DNA from: Acidilobaceae archaeon
GTDB lineage: Archaea; Thermoproteota; Thermoprotei_A; Sulfolobales; Acidilobaceae
DNA: 64,000 nucleotides
Assembly (NCBI GenBank): GCA_027037535.1
Contig: JALVZQ010000002.1
Span: forward strand, 1-64,000
Direction of reading: 5' to 3'
Position numbers and translations under genes: made by a program. The first letter of the stretch is position 1, and each line of letters starts with the position of its first letter. This document shows positions 40,774 through 50,690 of this stretch, one piece after another. A model generated the notes under the pieces. It searched no databases, was not told the origin of the DNA, and saw nothing but the letters and a program-made list of their open reading frames with translations.

Positions 40774-42144
40774 ATGAAGCCTTGTAGCATAAAAGTACTA
40801 GCCACACTCGGACCAACCAGCATGAAGTATGAAATAATTTCGTCGATGGTAGAGGCAGGAGTAGCCGGCTTCAGGATAAACATGAGCCATGGCTCTCCCA
40901 GTGTCTGGGACGAGATGCTTAAACTGATACTAGACGCCGAAGAACGCCTAGGCCTTTACCCCGCCATTATATTTGACCTTGAAGGTCCCCGTATCAGGAT
41001 TGCCCAGTCTCCCGCTACTCATGTAGAGCCAGGGCAGAAAATCAAGATATGCGAAGATGAACAAGATGAATGCCTCAAGCTAACCCATAAGGGAGTTATC
41101 AACCATCTCGAGCCTGGAGACATAATACTAGTAGACGATGGAAAAACCGTGCTCCGCATAGTAGAAAAACGTGATGAAAGCGTCACAGCCTTGGTCGTAG
41201 GAGGATATAGTCTTGAGCCCGGTAAAGGCATCGCTGTTCGAGGCAAGCATATTCCATTAGAACCCCTTACAGAAAAAGACCTACGATGCCTCGACTATCT
41301 TAGAGGAAAACCAGTTAGCCACATAATGCTATCATACGTAGCGGACGGAGACCACGTGAAACTTCTCAGACACGAGCTAGAGAAACGGGGTCTAGGCCAC
41401 GTAGACATCATGGCAAAAATAGAGACACCGCGTGGAGTACAGAACATTGAGGAGATCTCAAAGGAAGCTGATGCCATAGTAATAGCACGTGGAGACCTAG
41501 GAATGCATTATCCACTGGAGGAAATACCACTAGTCTCATCCAAGATCGCAGAAGTAGCCGTCAAAAACTATAAGCCCCTCATAGTCGCGACAGAAATCCT
41601 AACAAGCATGATCGAGAGACCCATACCTACAAGAGCCGAGATAGTAGATATATATAAAGCAGTAGAGCTCGGCGCAGACGGCCTATTGTTAACAGGCGAG
41701 ACCGCCATAGGACGCTTCCCTGTTAAAGCAGTAGAATGGGCCCTTCGAGTAGCCTCTCTCGCCTCATCGAAGGTAAGGTCTCCGAGACCTGAAGCGCGAG
41801 GAGTAGCATATAGGCTCGCACTAGCACTAGTAGAAACAGCCGAAGACATAGACGCCCCAATCATAGCCTATACTATGAAAGGCAGACTCCCAAAACGAAT
41901 AGCCAGCTTCAAGCCCACTATAAAAGTATACGCTGGGACTAGAGATCCCCTTGTCTATAGAAAATTAATGATTCTGAGAAGCATATTCCCGATCCATGTC
42001 GAGGCAACAGACTACCAGGAAGGCCTACAGAAGACATCAAGCATCGTCCTAGAGAGGCTAGGAAGTGACAGTACATTCGTTGAGGCTTCATGGAGCAGGG
42101 AGAACAGAGTCTTTCAAATAAAAGTGAGAAATATTCACTATTAG
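40774..42144 (+). CDS. pyk: Pyruvate kinase
   Basis: 456 residues from ATG 40774, which matches the family N terminus (IKVLATLGPTS). The open frame extends to 40696, but its 26 extra residues have no homologous look. A TATA-like GGTACAAAAG about 26 bp upstream suggests a leaderless mRNA. Motifs: RINMSHGS, FDLEGPRIRI, the Lys-containing DIMAKIETPRGVQNIEEI, AIVIARGDLGMHYPLEE, and TGETAIGRFPVKAV. Makes ATP and pyruvate from phosphoenolpyruvate. The C-terminal domain is present but lacks obvious effector motifs. Confidence 0.94.
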   Translation: MKPCSIKVLATLGPTSMKYEIISSMVEAGVAGFRINMSHGSPSVWDEMLKLILDAEERLGLYPAIIFDLEGPRIRIAQSPATHVEPGQKIKICEDEQDECLKLTHKGVINHLEPGDIILVDDGKTVLRIVEKRDESVTALVVGGYSLEPGKGIAVRGKHIPLEPLTEKDLRCLDYLRGKPVSHIMLSYVADGDHVKLLRHELEKRGLGHVDIMAKIETPRGVQNIEEISKEADAIVIARGDLGMHYPLEEIPLVSSKIAEVAVKNYKPLIVATEILTSMIERPIPTRAEIVDIYKAVELGADGLLLTGETAIGRFPVKAVEWALRVASLASSKVRSPRPEARGVAYRLALALVETAEDIDAPIIAYTMKGRLPKRIASFKPTIKVYAGTRDPLVYRKLMILRSIFPIHVEATDYQEGLQKTSSIVLERLGSDSTFVEASWSRENRVFQIKVRNIHY

Positions 42145-42206
42145 ATCCTAAAAAACAATAACTATGGAAAACAAATAATTAAACTAATAATAACTAGAAA
42201 GACCCG

Positions 42207-42863
42207 CTATTTGAGGCGGTATCCTTTCTCCCTTAATCTCGAAATCGCAAGCTCCCAATAATCTCCGAAATCCTCTGGCTTAACACCATACCATTCAACG
42301 AACACATCAACGAGTTCTGCTAAGCTGACCTCGTCTCTATCTTTGAATCTTTCATCTTCCCTAAGTATCCTCGCTATAAACTGCTGTAGATCCTCTAGCC
42401 TTGTCCATGGATACTGGAACCAGGTCCAGTCCCTTACCTCTAAATAATAGTAGTCTGGCTCAAACTTAGCCACTTGACTAATCCATTGTAGAGCCGCCAC
42501 TTTTACCTCGACAGGTCTCCATTCTCTCCGAATATAATCCCGTGCAAGTAGTAGTGTCTCACCAGTATCGACAATATCATCAACTACGAGAACATTCTTG
42601 CCCTCCATATCAACCTTATAGGGATACTTCAAGATAGCTTTCTCCGCGGCTCTGGCGGCCTCGGTCCAGTGCTGGCTCTGTACGCTTAGTAGATCTGTTA
42701 TATCGAGGAAGTCGCATAGGAGTCGTGCTGGGACATACCCTCCTCTGGCAACCGCTACAACTACGTCCGGTGTCCAGCCACTATCCTTGATTTTCTGAGA
42801 GAGGCCCCTGGTCCACTCCACTATCTCGTCCCAGGACACTATTTTTACAGGAACTTTGACCAT
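42207..42863 (-). CDS. Purine-type phosphoribosyltransferase
   Basis: 218 residues. PRPP motif NVLVVDDIVDTGET (about 95-108) and the N-terminal VVVAVARGGYVPARLLCDFL define a type I phosphoribosyltransferase of the archaeal Gpt-like (xanthine/hypoxanthine) group. The C-terminal extension of about 70 acidic residues (EDERFKDRDEVSLAELVDVFVEW) is characteristic of this archaeal subgroup. Salvages a purine base with PRPP; which base is not decided by sequence. ATG start behind GGTGTC. Confidence 0.87.
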   Translation of the reverse strand: MVKVPVKIVSWDEIVEWTRGLSQKIKDSGWTPDVVVAVARGGYVPARLLCDFLDITDLLSVQSQHWTEAARAAEKAILKYPYKVDMEGKNVLVVDDIVDTGETLLLARDYIRREWRPVEVKVAALQWISQVAKFEPDYYYLEVRDWTWFQYPWTRLEDLQQFIARILREDERFKDRDEVSLAELVDVFVEWYGVKPEDFGDYWELAISRLREKGYRLK

Positions 42864-42966
42864 TTTGCGGTGACACCAAATCCTTGATTATAGATCTAGT
42901 AGAGAATAAAAAGATAGTGGGTCTCTAGTATTGTTTTTTACATGATTATGTAAAGGATTCAGCGGG

Positions 42967-44241
42967 TTATATCGGATATTTCCTTCCAATAGGATCCCTA
43001 TACAACAATACAGGGATCCTGTCTCCAGGATTTAGATTTTCGGCTCCTGTAAACGCGATTCCGTTGGCGAGGACTAGTCCCACATTAGCGCTACTCAACT
43101 GGTATACTTTGTTTAATGGGGTAGCGTAGTATGCTCCGTCCCTGTATTCTACGCGGACCTTGATTGGCCTCGGCCTGCCCGCCTTGATGCCATCGGTGAG
43201 GACAGCGTCGACTATATAGAGTGGCGGTGCTCCCCTCTCAACGTTACCTAGATATCTAAGATATGGATACACAAGTCTTACGAATCCATGTAAAGCGCTC
43301 ATCGGATAGCCGGAGAGCCCTATTATAGGCTTGTTGCCTACTATGAAGGCGCTTGTCGGTCGTCCTCCCTTTACGAATAGTCCCCTGAAGAGCAGTTTTC
43401 CTCCTATGTCGTCTTTTAGCTGATAGAATAAGTCTATGTTGCTGGGCCCTGTTCCACCAGTTAAAAGAACCAGGTCGACGTTGTCCAATAGGTGTTTAAT
43501 ATACCATGAGACTGCTTCCTTATTGTCTGGTAATAGGACGCTGTCGACTACCTCTACCCATGGCAGGTATTCGTATATGAAGGCTTCTAGGAGTCCGCCT
43601 GTTGTTGCTACTACTTTACCCTTATACACTTTCATTTGTGTGCTTACTGGATCGCTCGGGATTATGAGCTCGGTGCCTGTGCTTATTATCGCTACTCTAA
43701 CCTTCCTGTAGACCTCTACCTCGGTCACTGCAACTTCTAAGAGTCCCACGACATCGTATACTGTTAGGAGCTGGCCTCTCTTTGCTAGGAGCTGGCCCTT
43801 CCTCGTTATACTGCCTCTGGGATCGATATATTGGTGTGGCTCTATCTTATCTTTAACAATAATATATCCGTCCTCGACCTCAACCTTCTCCTCAGGAACT
43901 ACCGCATCAGCTCCATCCGGTAGATAAGCGCCAGTTGTCACATAGACGGCCTCGCCCTCGCCGATCCTAATACCGACATCGCTCGTTCCAATAACAGCCT
44001 CGCCAACTAGTTTCAGCCTGCCCGGCGTATCACTGCTACGAACAGCGTAGCCATCGTATGCGCTTTTGTGACGGGGTGGCCAGTCGAAGGGAGCGTGTAC
44101 ATCCTTTGCAAGCACATGATCAGGAGACTCCCATACAGGGATAGATAATGATTCCGTTACTGGACGGGTATGACTCTTCAAAATCTCTAAGGCTTCTGGC
44201 ACAGGAGTAAGTTTTCCAAGATACCTCGACACTTTAATCAC
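42967..44241 (-). CDS. moeA: Molybdopterin molybdenumtransferase MoeA
   Basis: 424 residues, full length. Domain order as in MoeA: VWESPDHVLAKDVHAPFDWPPRHKSAYDGYAVRS, GAYLPDGADAVVPEE, the MPT-binding part VDLVLLTGGTGPSNIDLFYQL, GRPTSAFIVGNKPIIGLSGYPMSAL, and a C-terminal beta domain. Inserts molybdate (or tungstate) into adenylylated molybdopterin, completing the step prepared by MoaB. GTG start behind GTGGTG. Single gene. Confidence 0.94.
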   Translation of the reverse strand: MIKVSRYLGKLTPVPEALEILKSHTRPVTESLSIPVWESPDHVLAKDVHAPFDWPPRHKSAYDGYAVRSSDTPGRLKLVGEAVIGTSDVGIRIGEGEAVYVTTGAYLPDGADAVVPEEKVEVEDGYIIVKDKIEPHQYIDPRGSITRKGQLLAKRGQLLTVYDVVGLLEVAVTEVEVYRKVRVAIISTGTELIIPSDPVSTQMKVYKGKVVATTGGLLEAFIYEYLPWVEVVDSVLLPDNKEAVSWYIKHLLDNVDLVLLTGGTGPSNIDLFYQLKDDIGGKLLFRGLFVKGGRPTSAFIVGNKPIIGLSGYPMSALHGFVRLVYPYLRYLGNVERGAPPLYIVDAVLTDGIKAGRPRPIKVRVEYRDGAYYATPLNKVYQLSSANVGLVLANGIAFTGAENLNPGDRIPVLLYRDPIGRKYPI

Positions 44242-44425
44242 ACCACATAATATAGTGCGTTACCATATCCTAAAATATAACTAAACGTCTAGATACTTGT
44301 ATTTTGGAAAGATATAGTATCGGAAACCTAGACATAGCCTCGGTTAGAAACAACCGCGCAGACAGACCAAGAATCCACAGATAATGAGGTGACAACCGCT
44401 GACAACTAGATCGATTAGACTCTAC

Positions 44426-45547
44426 TTGATGATAATAGGAGTAACAATAGCAGGCATAGCCGCAGGAATAGCCAGGCCATCCATAGCCTACTATGTAAGA
44501 TACGATCTACAAAGCACAATGCTATACGCCGCAGGCTTAACAAGCGGATTTATGATGGGGAGAGCAATCACAAGTATCCTAGGAGGAGTCATAGGAGACC
44601 TTGTACCAGAGAAACGCTGGATAATGGCAGGAATACCAATAGCCCTCTCAGCAATACTAATCGCAATTATACCATTTCTAAAGGCTCCCAGCCTAGTCTT
44701 AGTAATAATGGGCATATGGGGACTACTAGCAGGACTAGCCTGGCCAACCGCACAGGTAGTAACAGCCTACCTAGACGAGAAAGGAGGCAAAGCATTAAGC
44801 TATTATTTCGCGGCAGGAAGCCTAGGAATATCTATAGGAAACAAGCTCTTCGGAACACTCCAGCTATCATATACCAAGCTTATCTGGCTAGGCGCAGTAC
44901 TCATGGCCCTATCCTCATTCCTAATAATAGCTAGCGCATGCTGTATCTCCTGGATGCCGAAGAGCAAGATCAAGCACATAAAGAAGAGCCTACTAGACGT
45001 AAGAGTAGTATTCGTACTGGCCTCGGCACTAGCCCTAGGCATGATGAGCGGAGTCCTAAAAGAATTCTTCTACATATACAGTAACGAGGTATATGGCATC
45101 GGAAAAGAAGGCCTCGGAAACCTCCTCCTAGTCTCCGGACTCCTAAGCGTAGTAGCAGGCCTGATCGCTGGGTATGCGAGTGACAAATATGGGCCCGATA
45201 AAGTTCTCTTGCCTGTTCTAGGAATAACTATACTGGGAGGCATCATACTTGGACTAGAGGTCAAATCCCTCCTCGCCCTATACCTAGGTTATCTCCTAGC
45301 CGGAGCAGGAGTCAGGGCAAGCATGCCCCTGACACGAAACGCGAAGATAGTTAGCAGAGCAGGAGGCACAGTAGTAGGTTTAAGCAATGCAATGAGCAAT
45401 CTGGGAATGGTGATTAGCCCTATAATCGCGGGAACACTATACGAGTACACGCCCTGGAAGAGCATCCCGTTCCTAGCAGTATCGATCCTCCTACTAATAA
45501 TAGCAATGGTATACATCTACATTCTCACAAAGAGAATAGAGGCCTAG
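44426..45547 (+). CDS. Major facilitator superfamily transporter
   Basis: 373 residues with about 11-12 membrane helices and MFS features: GLTSGFMMGRAITSILGGVIGDLVPEKRW (loop 2-3 with G-x3-D-x-x-x-K/R), and in the second half AGYASDKYGPDKVLLP, the repeat of that motif. Drug/sugar-type carrier; substrate unknown. Start uncertain: TTG 44426 has no ribosome site, while a CTG at 44399 in the same frame stands 7 nt behind GAGGTGA and would add TTRSIRLY, a normal positive N terminus. A stable hairpin follows the stop codon. Confidence 0.85.
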   Translation: MMIIGVTIAGIAAGIARPSIAYYVRYDLQSTMLYAAGLTSGFMMGRAITSILGGVIGDLVPEKRWIMAGIPIALSAILIAIIPFLKAPSLVLVIMGIWGLLAGLAWPTAQVVTAYLDEKGGKALSYYFAAGSLGISIGNKLFGTLQLSYTKLIWLGAVLMALSSFLIIASACCISWMPKSKIKHIKKSLLDVRVVFVLASALALGMMSGVLKEFFYIYSNEVYGIGKEGLGNLLLVSGLLSVVAGLIAGYASDKYGPDKVLLPVLGITILGGIILGLEVKSLLALYLGYLLAGAGVRASMPLTRNAKIVSRAGGTVVGLSNAMSNLGMVISPIIAGTLYEYTPWKSIPFLAVSILLLIIAMVYIYILTKRIEA

Positions 45548-45553
45548 GGTGGA

Positions 45554-45606
45554 GCCTCCCGTGCTCACTGCACGCCCCGATCTGCGAGGCACTCGCACGG
45601 GCAGGC
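45554..45606. ncRNA. GC-rich hairpin after the MFS gene (structured RNA or terminator)
   Basis: GCCT-CCCGTGC (45554-45564) pairs with GCACGGG-C-AGGC (45595-45606), an 11-bp stem with one bulged base, enclosing a 30-nt loop that can form a GCC/GGC sub-stem. It begins 6 bp after the MFS stop in an AT-rich gap. No T run follows directly, so it is not a typical archaeal terminator. Strand and function are open. Confidence 0.4.
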
Positions 45607-45739
45607 TTCAATAATTATTAATATCCTTTGGGACAGTGATAAATATACCGTTTCCCGACGCCTAAATATATGAGTCAAGAAATTAATTCCGCAACCCCTA
45701 CACCTAATAATTATGAATAGCCTAGCTGGTGATCATAGC

Positions 45740-47017
45740 ATGGTAGAGAGTTCTAGGCTACCTGGATTCTATAAGAAAAGTATCGAGGAGAGACTAGATC
45801 TTATCTCACAGCTCGTAGGCCTAGACGAGGAAGAAAAGAAGCTCCTGAGAAACCTCGGAAACCTAGACGAGAAGATCGCCGATGCAATGATCGAGAACGT
45901 AATAGGCGGAATGACATATCCATTCGCAATAGCTACAAACTTCAAGATCAACGGCAGAGACAGACTAGTCGCCATGGTAATAGAAGAATCAAGCGTAGTA
46001 GCCGCTGCTAGCAACGCCGCAAAAATGCTCCGCGAAGGCAACGGAATAATCGCTGTTGCGGATAAACAAGTAATGATCGGGCAAATCCACATAGTAAACG
46101 TGACTGCTCCACAGTATAAGGCCATGAAAATCCTAGAGCATAAGGAAGAGATACTTGATCACGCCAATCAACAGGATCCAGTATTAGTCAAACTGGGAGG
46201 AGGAGCCCAAGACCTCGAGGTCAGGGTAGTAGATACACGTAGAGGCCCCGCCATCATAGTACACCTAATAGTAAACGTCCTCGACGCTATGGGTGCAAAC
46301 GCTGTAAACACTATGGCAGAGAGCATTGCTCCACTACTAGAAAAGATAACCGGAGGAGAAGTCAGGCTAAGAATAATCTCGAACTACGCAGTCTACAGGA
46401 TAGCCAGGGCATGGGCAAGAGCACCGCCCGAGGCAGTCGGAGGCCCAGAAGTAGTAGACAAGATAGTAGACGCCAGCATCCTAGCCGAGGCTGACCCATA
46501 CAGAGCAGTTACACACAATAAGGGAATAATGAACGGCATAATAGCAGTCGCGCTCGCAACAGGACAAGACCACCGCGCAATAGAGGCAGGAGCACACGCC
46601 TACGCTGCGAGAACAGGAGTATACAAGCCTCTCAGCTACTGGGAGAAAGACGAAGACGGATACCTAGTAGGAAGCCTCGAGCTACCACTCCAAGTAGGAA
46701 TAATAGGTGGAGCAGTAAGAGTACACCCAATAGCGAGACTAGCGCTAAAAATCATGGAAGTCAAAACCGCGAGGGACCTAGCAGAGATCATGGCGGCGGT
46801 AGGACTGGCACAGAACCTAGCGGCGGTAAGAGCACTAGTAACAGAGGGAATACAGAGAGGACACATGAAGCTCCACGCCAAAAACCTAGCCGTAATGGCT
46901 GGAGCAACAGGAGACCTCATAGACAAAGTAGCACAGAAAATGATAGAAGACCAAAGAATAAGATTCGACTATGCAAAGGAGCTCGTAGAGAAACTCTCCA
47001 GAGGAGAACCCCTTTAG
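45740..47017 (+). CDS. hmgA: 3-hydroxy-3-methylglutaryl-CoA reductase, class II
   Basis: 425 residues from ATG 45740, chosen because GGTGATC lies 8 nt upstream and because SRLPGFYKKS aligns with the start of class II enzymes; ATG 45713 would add nine residues. Motifs: IENVIGGMTYPFAIATNFKINGRD (catalytic Glu), VLDAMGANAVNTM (cofactor), THNKGIMNG (catalytic Lys), and GIQRGHMKLHAKN (catalytic His). It reduces HMG-CoA to mevalonate for isoprenoid lipids. The sequence follows the Pseudomonas mevalonii-type class II form rather than the class I form of Sulfolobus. Confidence 0.94.
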   Translation: MVESSRLPGFYKKSIEERLDLISQLVGLDEEEKKLLRNLGNLDEKIADAMIENVIGGMTYPFAIATNFKINGRDRLVAMVIEESSVVAAASNAAKMLREGNGIIAVADKQVMIGQIHIVNVTAPQYKAMKILEHKEEILDHANQQDPVLVKLGGGAQDLEVRVVDTRRGPAIIVHLIVNVLDAMGANAVNTMAESIAPLLEKITGGEVRLRIISNYAVYRIARAWARAPPEAVGGPEVVDKIVDASILAEADPYRAVTHNKGIMNGIIAVALATGQDHRAIEAGAHAYAARTGVYKPLSYWEKDEDGYLVGSLELPLQVGIIGGAVRVHPIARLALKIMEVKTARDLAEIMAAVGLAQNLAAVRALVTEGIQRGHMKLHAKNLAVMAGATGDLIDKVAQKMIEDQRIRFDYAKELVEKLSRGEPL

Positions 47018-47326
47018 TCCTCTAACACAATGTTTTCTAATATTATCTGAAACCTACCTAGTTACTACGACACCATTATCGAGGGGTCCACTATATTTAA
47101 CGAGCGTTTACCGGGGAGTTAACAGGGCTTCTTCACCCAACATAACTACACCAAGCCATGCTATAACTCTAATATGTTAAAACCAGATGTAGCTAATCAG
47201 GAAGCATACTGGGGAAAAGAGGCTATATGACAAATACTTTCCGGAAGGTCATCATTAAACTACCTGGCTGGATTAGGTCTTTACCTAGGTTATCGAATTG
47301 TTAGACGGATATGAGAAGTGTTATTC
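47018..47326. other. Intergenic region between convergent hmgA and SQR-like gene
   Basis: 309 bp without a credible gene. It holds one copy of the 22-bp GTTAACCGGGG-type motif (47104-47125), listed separately, and T-rich tracts just past the hmgA stop (ATGTTTTCTAAT) that could end transcription. Nothing else stands out. Confidence 0.5.
47104..47125 (+). repeat. 22-bp near-palindrome, copy B
   Basis: Core GTTTACCGGGGAGTTAACAG, preceded by GC. It matches copy C (58620-58641, opposite strand) at 20 of 22 positions and copy A (54764-54785) at 18 of 22. This is the only intergenic copy. Confidence 0.65.
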
Positions 47327-48499
47327 TCAGTACTCGAATAGGTTTTTGAGATATGCTTGTTCCCATTGATCCTTTGCCTTGGTGTATTCTTGTCTTAGTT
47401 CTGGATCTTTTGTTGGTTTCGGCGGTTTTGTCGTGAAGTTTAGGCCGAATTTTAAGCTTAGTGTTTCTAATCTTCCTTCTGGGTTTCCTAGGTATGCCCA
47501 TCCTAGGAATGCGTATTGGACGCTGTAGGGTTCTCCTTCTCCTAGGTCTTCTAGTATGTTGTTCGCGGCGTATAGGCTTGATTCATACGCTATTTCTTGG
47601 TTCTTGGGGAACGGTAGCTTTGCAGCGTCTCCTGCTGCTAGTATGTCATCATATCTTATTGTCTTAAGGTTTTGTGGGCTTCTCACTTCTACCCATTTGT
47701 CTCCCAGTCCGGCTTCTTTTATGAAGCTTGGTGCCCTATTCGGCTCTAGAAGGCTGAGGACCGCGTAGCCGAGTTTTTCACCGTTGTCTAGGACTATGTA
47801 GTCTTCTCCTATCTCTGTGATTTGCCTGTTCGTTATTAGTTCTATTCCGTTCTCCTCGAATATTGTCTTGACTATGTCTGCTATTACTGGTGGTTGTGGC
47901 TTATCATTTGCGTCTACGTGTATTACGTTTACTTTGTTTCTTACTCCGCGGTGTTTTAGCACTGTGTGGAGAAGCATTGTTGTCTCGCTGGGAGCGGGGG
48001 CACATCTATAGGGCATTGGCGGTGCATACACTATTACGTTTCCTTCCTTTACACTCCATATCCTGTGTCTGAGCGTGTCGATTCTGCCTGGATCGTATAC
48101 GTTTGCTATTTTGTGCCAGTGCTTCTTGTAGCCTTCTATGTTTGAGCCGTCGTATACCACGCCTGGGGCGATTATTAGGTAGTCGTATCCTATCTCACCT
48201 TCTTCTGGCTTAGTGGGTGTCTCCTTGTAGCTTACTTTTCTTTCTGCGGGGTCGATCTTGTCGACGAGGCCGAAGCGGATATCTAGTCGATCTTTATATT
48301 TTTCTCTTAGTAGCTCGTATCCTCTGATTATCCTCTCGTATTTTTGTTCTCCTGTCAATAGGAGTGGCCTGCTGGGACCTGCTAGGTAGAATGTGTCTTT
48401 GGTTATTACCGTGACTTTGACGTTGTTTGTTTTATCTAGTAGTGCTCGTGCAGCTCCTATTCCGGCTATTCCTCCTCCTATAATTGTGACTTGTTTCAT
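47327..48499 (-). CDS. Sulfide:quinone oxidoreductase-like flavoprotein
   Basis: 390 residues from ATG 48499, which has GAGGTGA 5 nt upstream (the frame opens at a GTG inside that site). FAD site [17 protein letters not shown], second dinucleotide region [30 protein letters not shown] with the redox-type Cys, and [20 protein letters not shown]. This is the FccB/SQR/NDH-II branch of disulphide oxidoreductases at the membrane surface. Oxidation of sulfide with transfer to quinone is plausible, but the other SQR cysteines are not evident. Confidence 0.82.
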   Translation of the reverse strand: MKQVTIIGGGIAGIGAARALLDKTNNVKVTVITKDTFYLAGPSRPLLLTGEQKYERIIRGYELLREKYKDRLDIRFGLVDKIDPAERKVSYKETPTKPEEGEIGYDYLIIAPGVVYDGSNIEGYKKHWHKIANVYDPGRIDTLRHRIWSVKEGNVIVYAPPMPYRCAPAPSETTMLLHTVLKHRGVRNKVNVIHVDANDKPQPPVIADIVKTIFEENGIELITNRQITEIGEDYIVLDNGEKLGYAVLSLLEPNRAPSFIKEAGLGDKWVEVRSPQNLKTIRYDDILAAGDAAKLPFPKNQEIAYESSLYAANNILEDLGEGEPYSVQYAFLGWAYLGNPEGRLETLSLKFGLNFTTKPPKPTKDPELRQEYTKAKDQWEQAYLKNLFEY

Positions 48500-48593
48500 T
48501 GTGCTCACCTCTTATTCTTCGTAGAAATAGTTTCTATGTTGTAGCGTTTATTGGATACGTAAATATTGATATATAAGAAAATGGGTAATACCG

Positions 48594-49979
48594 CTAGATG
48601 TTGAAATACTCCATTATTTCAGCTGGACTGACATAGGAAGTTACTCTCCTCGCCTCTGCTCGTTTCAAATCAATATATGCGTTTAGGAGTTCTTTTGGCC
48701 AAGACCTAAGAAGCCACTCCATATCTGACTCAAGACAGTCAAGTGCCTCCTCGAGGCTCCTCGGCAACTGCTTTATTCCCAGCTCTCTTCTTTCCTGCGG
48801 AGACAGCATATAGATATTCTTGTCAACTGGATCGCCAGGATCTATTTTCTTGATTATCCCGTCGAGACCAGCTAGTACTATAGCAGACATTGCTAAGTAT
48901 GGGTTTGCCGAGGGATCAGGGCTCCTATACTCTATCCTTGCATGCTTCATTCCCTTACCATAGCCAGGGATCCTAATCGCGGCGCTCCTGTTCGCTTTGC
49001 TCCAAGCAAGATATATAGGTGCCTCATAGCCTGGAACTAGCCGCTTATAGCTGTTGACAGTTGGGCTCACAATTGCTGAGAGGGCTCTTCCATGCTCGAT
49101 TAGGCCTCCGATAAAGTATCTAGTTAGCTGGCTTATACCTGCGTACTCGTCTGATTCATCGTAGAAGAGGTTCCTCTCGCCATTCCACAGGCTTACATGT
49201 ATGTGCATCCCGTTACCATTGTCACCATATAGGGGTTTTGGCATAAAGGTTGCCATATACCCGTTTTCTGCAGCAACCGTCTTCACAGTTTCCTTAATTA
49301 GCTGTATTCTATCAGCTGTTTCTAGCGGGTCTCCCGGCTCAAAGTTTATCTCGTGTTGGCTTGCTGCAGCGACCTCGTGGTGTAATACTTCTACTTTTAT
49401 CCCATAGTAGTCCTCGAGTATTTCGGCTATCTCGATCTTGACAGGCTCCGTCACGTCTCGTGGCGGAATAGTATAGTAGCCGTCTTTGAGGAGGTTCATA
49501 TATGAGGCTTCACCGGACCATGGAGCCTCTATACTAGATATCTCCAGTATTTGACTCCATGGCTCCACGCTTACCTTTACCTCGTCAAATATGAAGAACT
49601 CGAGCTCGGCCGCCATCACTATGTTATAGCCTAGATCGGCTAGGAGGCTCCTCGTGGCTTTAGCCGCGTACCGAGGATCCCGAGGATACGGCTCCCTTCC
49701 CCCTGGCTTGTAGACGTCAGCTATTACTCTTACTGTCTTCTCCGTCAACGGATATACTTCGAGTGTCTTTGGATCTGGTTTGAGTACTAGGTCGCTCTCA
49801 TCTATTGATGCGAATCCTTTAACGCTACTACCATCGAGTTTGCCTAGTCCTTCGTTGAATGCTTTCTCGTCTAGCATGTCTGATTTGACGAGGACTCTGC
49901 GAGGATAACCCATGAGATCGGTGAAGTAGATATATGCCCATCGGGCTCCGCTCAGGAGCTTGCGTCCGTTCCCATTCAT
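48594..49979 (-). CDS. glnA: Glutamine synthetase, type I
   Basis: 461 residues. Metal and substrate motifs: MAAELEFFIFDE, HHEVAAASQHEINFEPGDPLETAD, GNGMHIHVSLWN, APIYLAWSKANRSAAIRIPG, and HARIEYRSPDPSANPYLAMSAIVLAG. Forms glutamine from glutamate and ammonia. The adenylylation-site region is short, as in the archaeal alpha group. ATG start; single gene. Confidence 0.94.
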   Translation of the reverse strand: MNGNGRKLLSGARWAYIYFTDLMGYPRRVLVKSDMLDEKAFNEGLGKLDGSSVKGFASIDESDLVLKPDPKTLEVYPLTEKTVRVIADVYKPGGREPYPRDPRYAAKATRSLLADLGYNIVMAAELEFFIFDEVKVSVEPWSQILEISSIEAPWSGEASYMNLLKDGYYTIPPRDVTEPVKIEIAEILEDYYGIKVEVLHHEVAAASQHEINFEPGDPLETADRIQLIKETVKTVAAENGYMATFMPKPLYGDNGNGMHIHVSLWNGERNLFYDESDEYAGISQLTRYFIGGLIEHGRALSAIVSPTVNSYKRLVPGYEAPIYLAWSKANRSAAIRIPGYGKGMKHARIEYRSPDPSANPYLAMSAIVLAGLDGIIKKIDPGDPVDKNIYMLSPQERRELGIKQLPRSLEEALDCLESDMEWLLRSWPKELLNAYIDLKRAEARRVTSYVSPAEIMEYFNI

Positions 49980-50042
49980 ATGTGCCCGGCTATGACTTGT
50001 TTCAAGAGATCCTATTTAAGTAGCCTGTATTGTATATGAGAA

Positions 50043-50690
50043 TCACTTTACTTGAAGAATCCTCCTTATTCTAGCTGGCTTATGAGTGAACATTATTAGT
50101 CGATCTGATATCTCCATTAGCTCGTCCATCATGTGTGATACAGTTATGATAGTCAAATTATGCGCCTCCTTTAGCATTTTTATCTGTGCCTGGAAGCTCT
50201 CGATTGTCTCCATATCGAGGCCTGTGAATGGTTCATCGAGCAAGAGAATATCTGGGTCCAAGACCAGTGCCATGAGTATCTGGGCTTTACGAGCTGTCCC
50301 CCCGCTTACTTGTGAGGGGTACATGTCCAAGTAACCTGATATCGCGAGAATGTCGGCATTCTCATCCAGAATCCTCTCCGCAACACGCTTCTCTATGCCT
50401 CGGATCTTTGCAGCTAGCAGAATGTTGCCTTTAAGCGTTCGCCATGGTAGAAGTATCGTCTCCTGTGGAACGTATCCTATACTCCCATTTACCTCTACGG
50501 TGCCGGAGTCGTATGGCTCTATGCCTGCTAAGACCCTTAGAAATGTGGATTTGCCTGCTCCATTAGGACCTACTATGCCTATTGACTCTCCCTTCCGTAC
50601 TTCTAGAGTTATATGGTCTAGGACTAGTTCTTCTCCATATCTTTTAACTAGATCCCTGACCCTGATTATAGTCTCCACTTCATCGTCCAC
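50043..50690 (-). CDS. ABC transporter ATPase, NitT/TauT type
   Basis: 215 residues. Walker A GPNGAGKST (about 41-49), signature VSGGTARKAQILMAL (a Thr-Ala variant of LSGGQ), Walker B DPDILLLDEPFTGLD, and H-loop ITVSHMMDEL. Drives import with the permease and binding protein encoded upstream. The start overlaps the permease stop by about 25 nt; GTG 50678 stands 7 nt behind GGTGG and may be the true start. Nitrate, sulfonate, taurine or thiamine-precursor uptake are typical of the family; the solute is not determined. Confidence 0.88.
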   Translation of the reverse strand: MDDEVETIIRVRDLVKRYGEELVLDHITLEVRKGESIGIVGPNGAGKSTFLRVLAGIEPYDSGTVEVNGSIGYVPQETILLPWRTLKGNILLAAKIRGIEKRVAERILDENADILAISGYLDMYPSQVSGGTARKAQILMALVLDPDILLLDEPFTGLDMETIESFQAQIKMLKEAHNLTIITVSHMMDELMEISDRLIMFTHKPARIRRILQVK

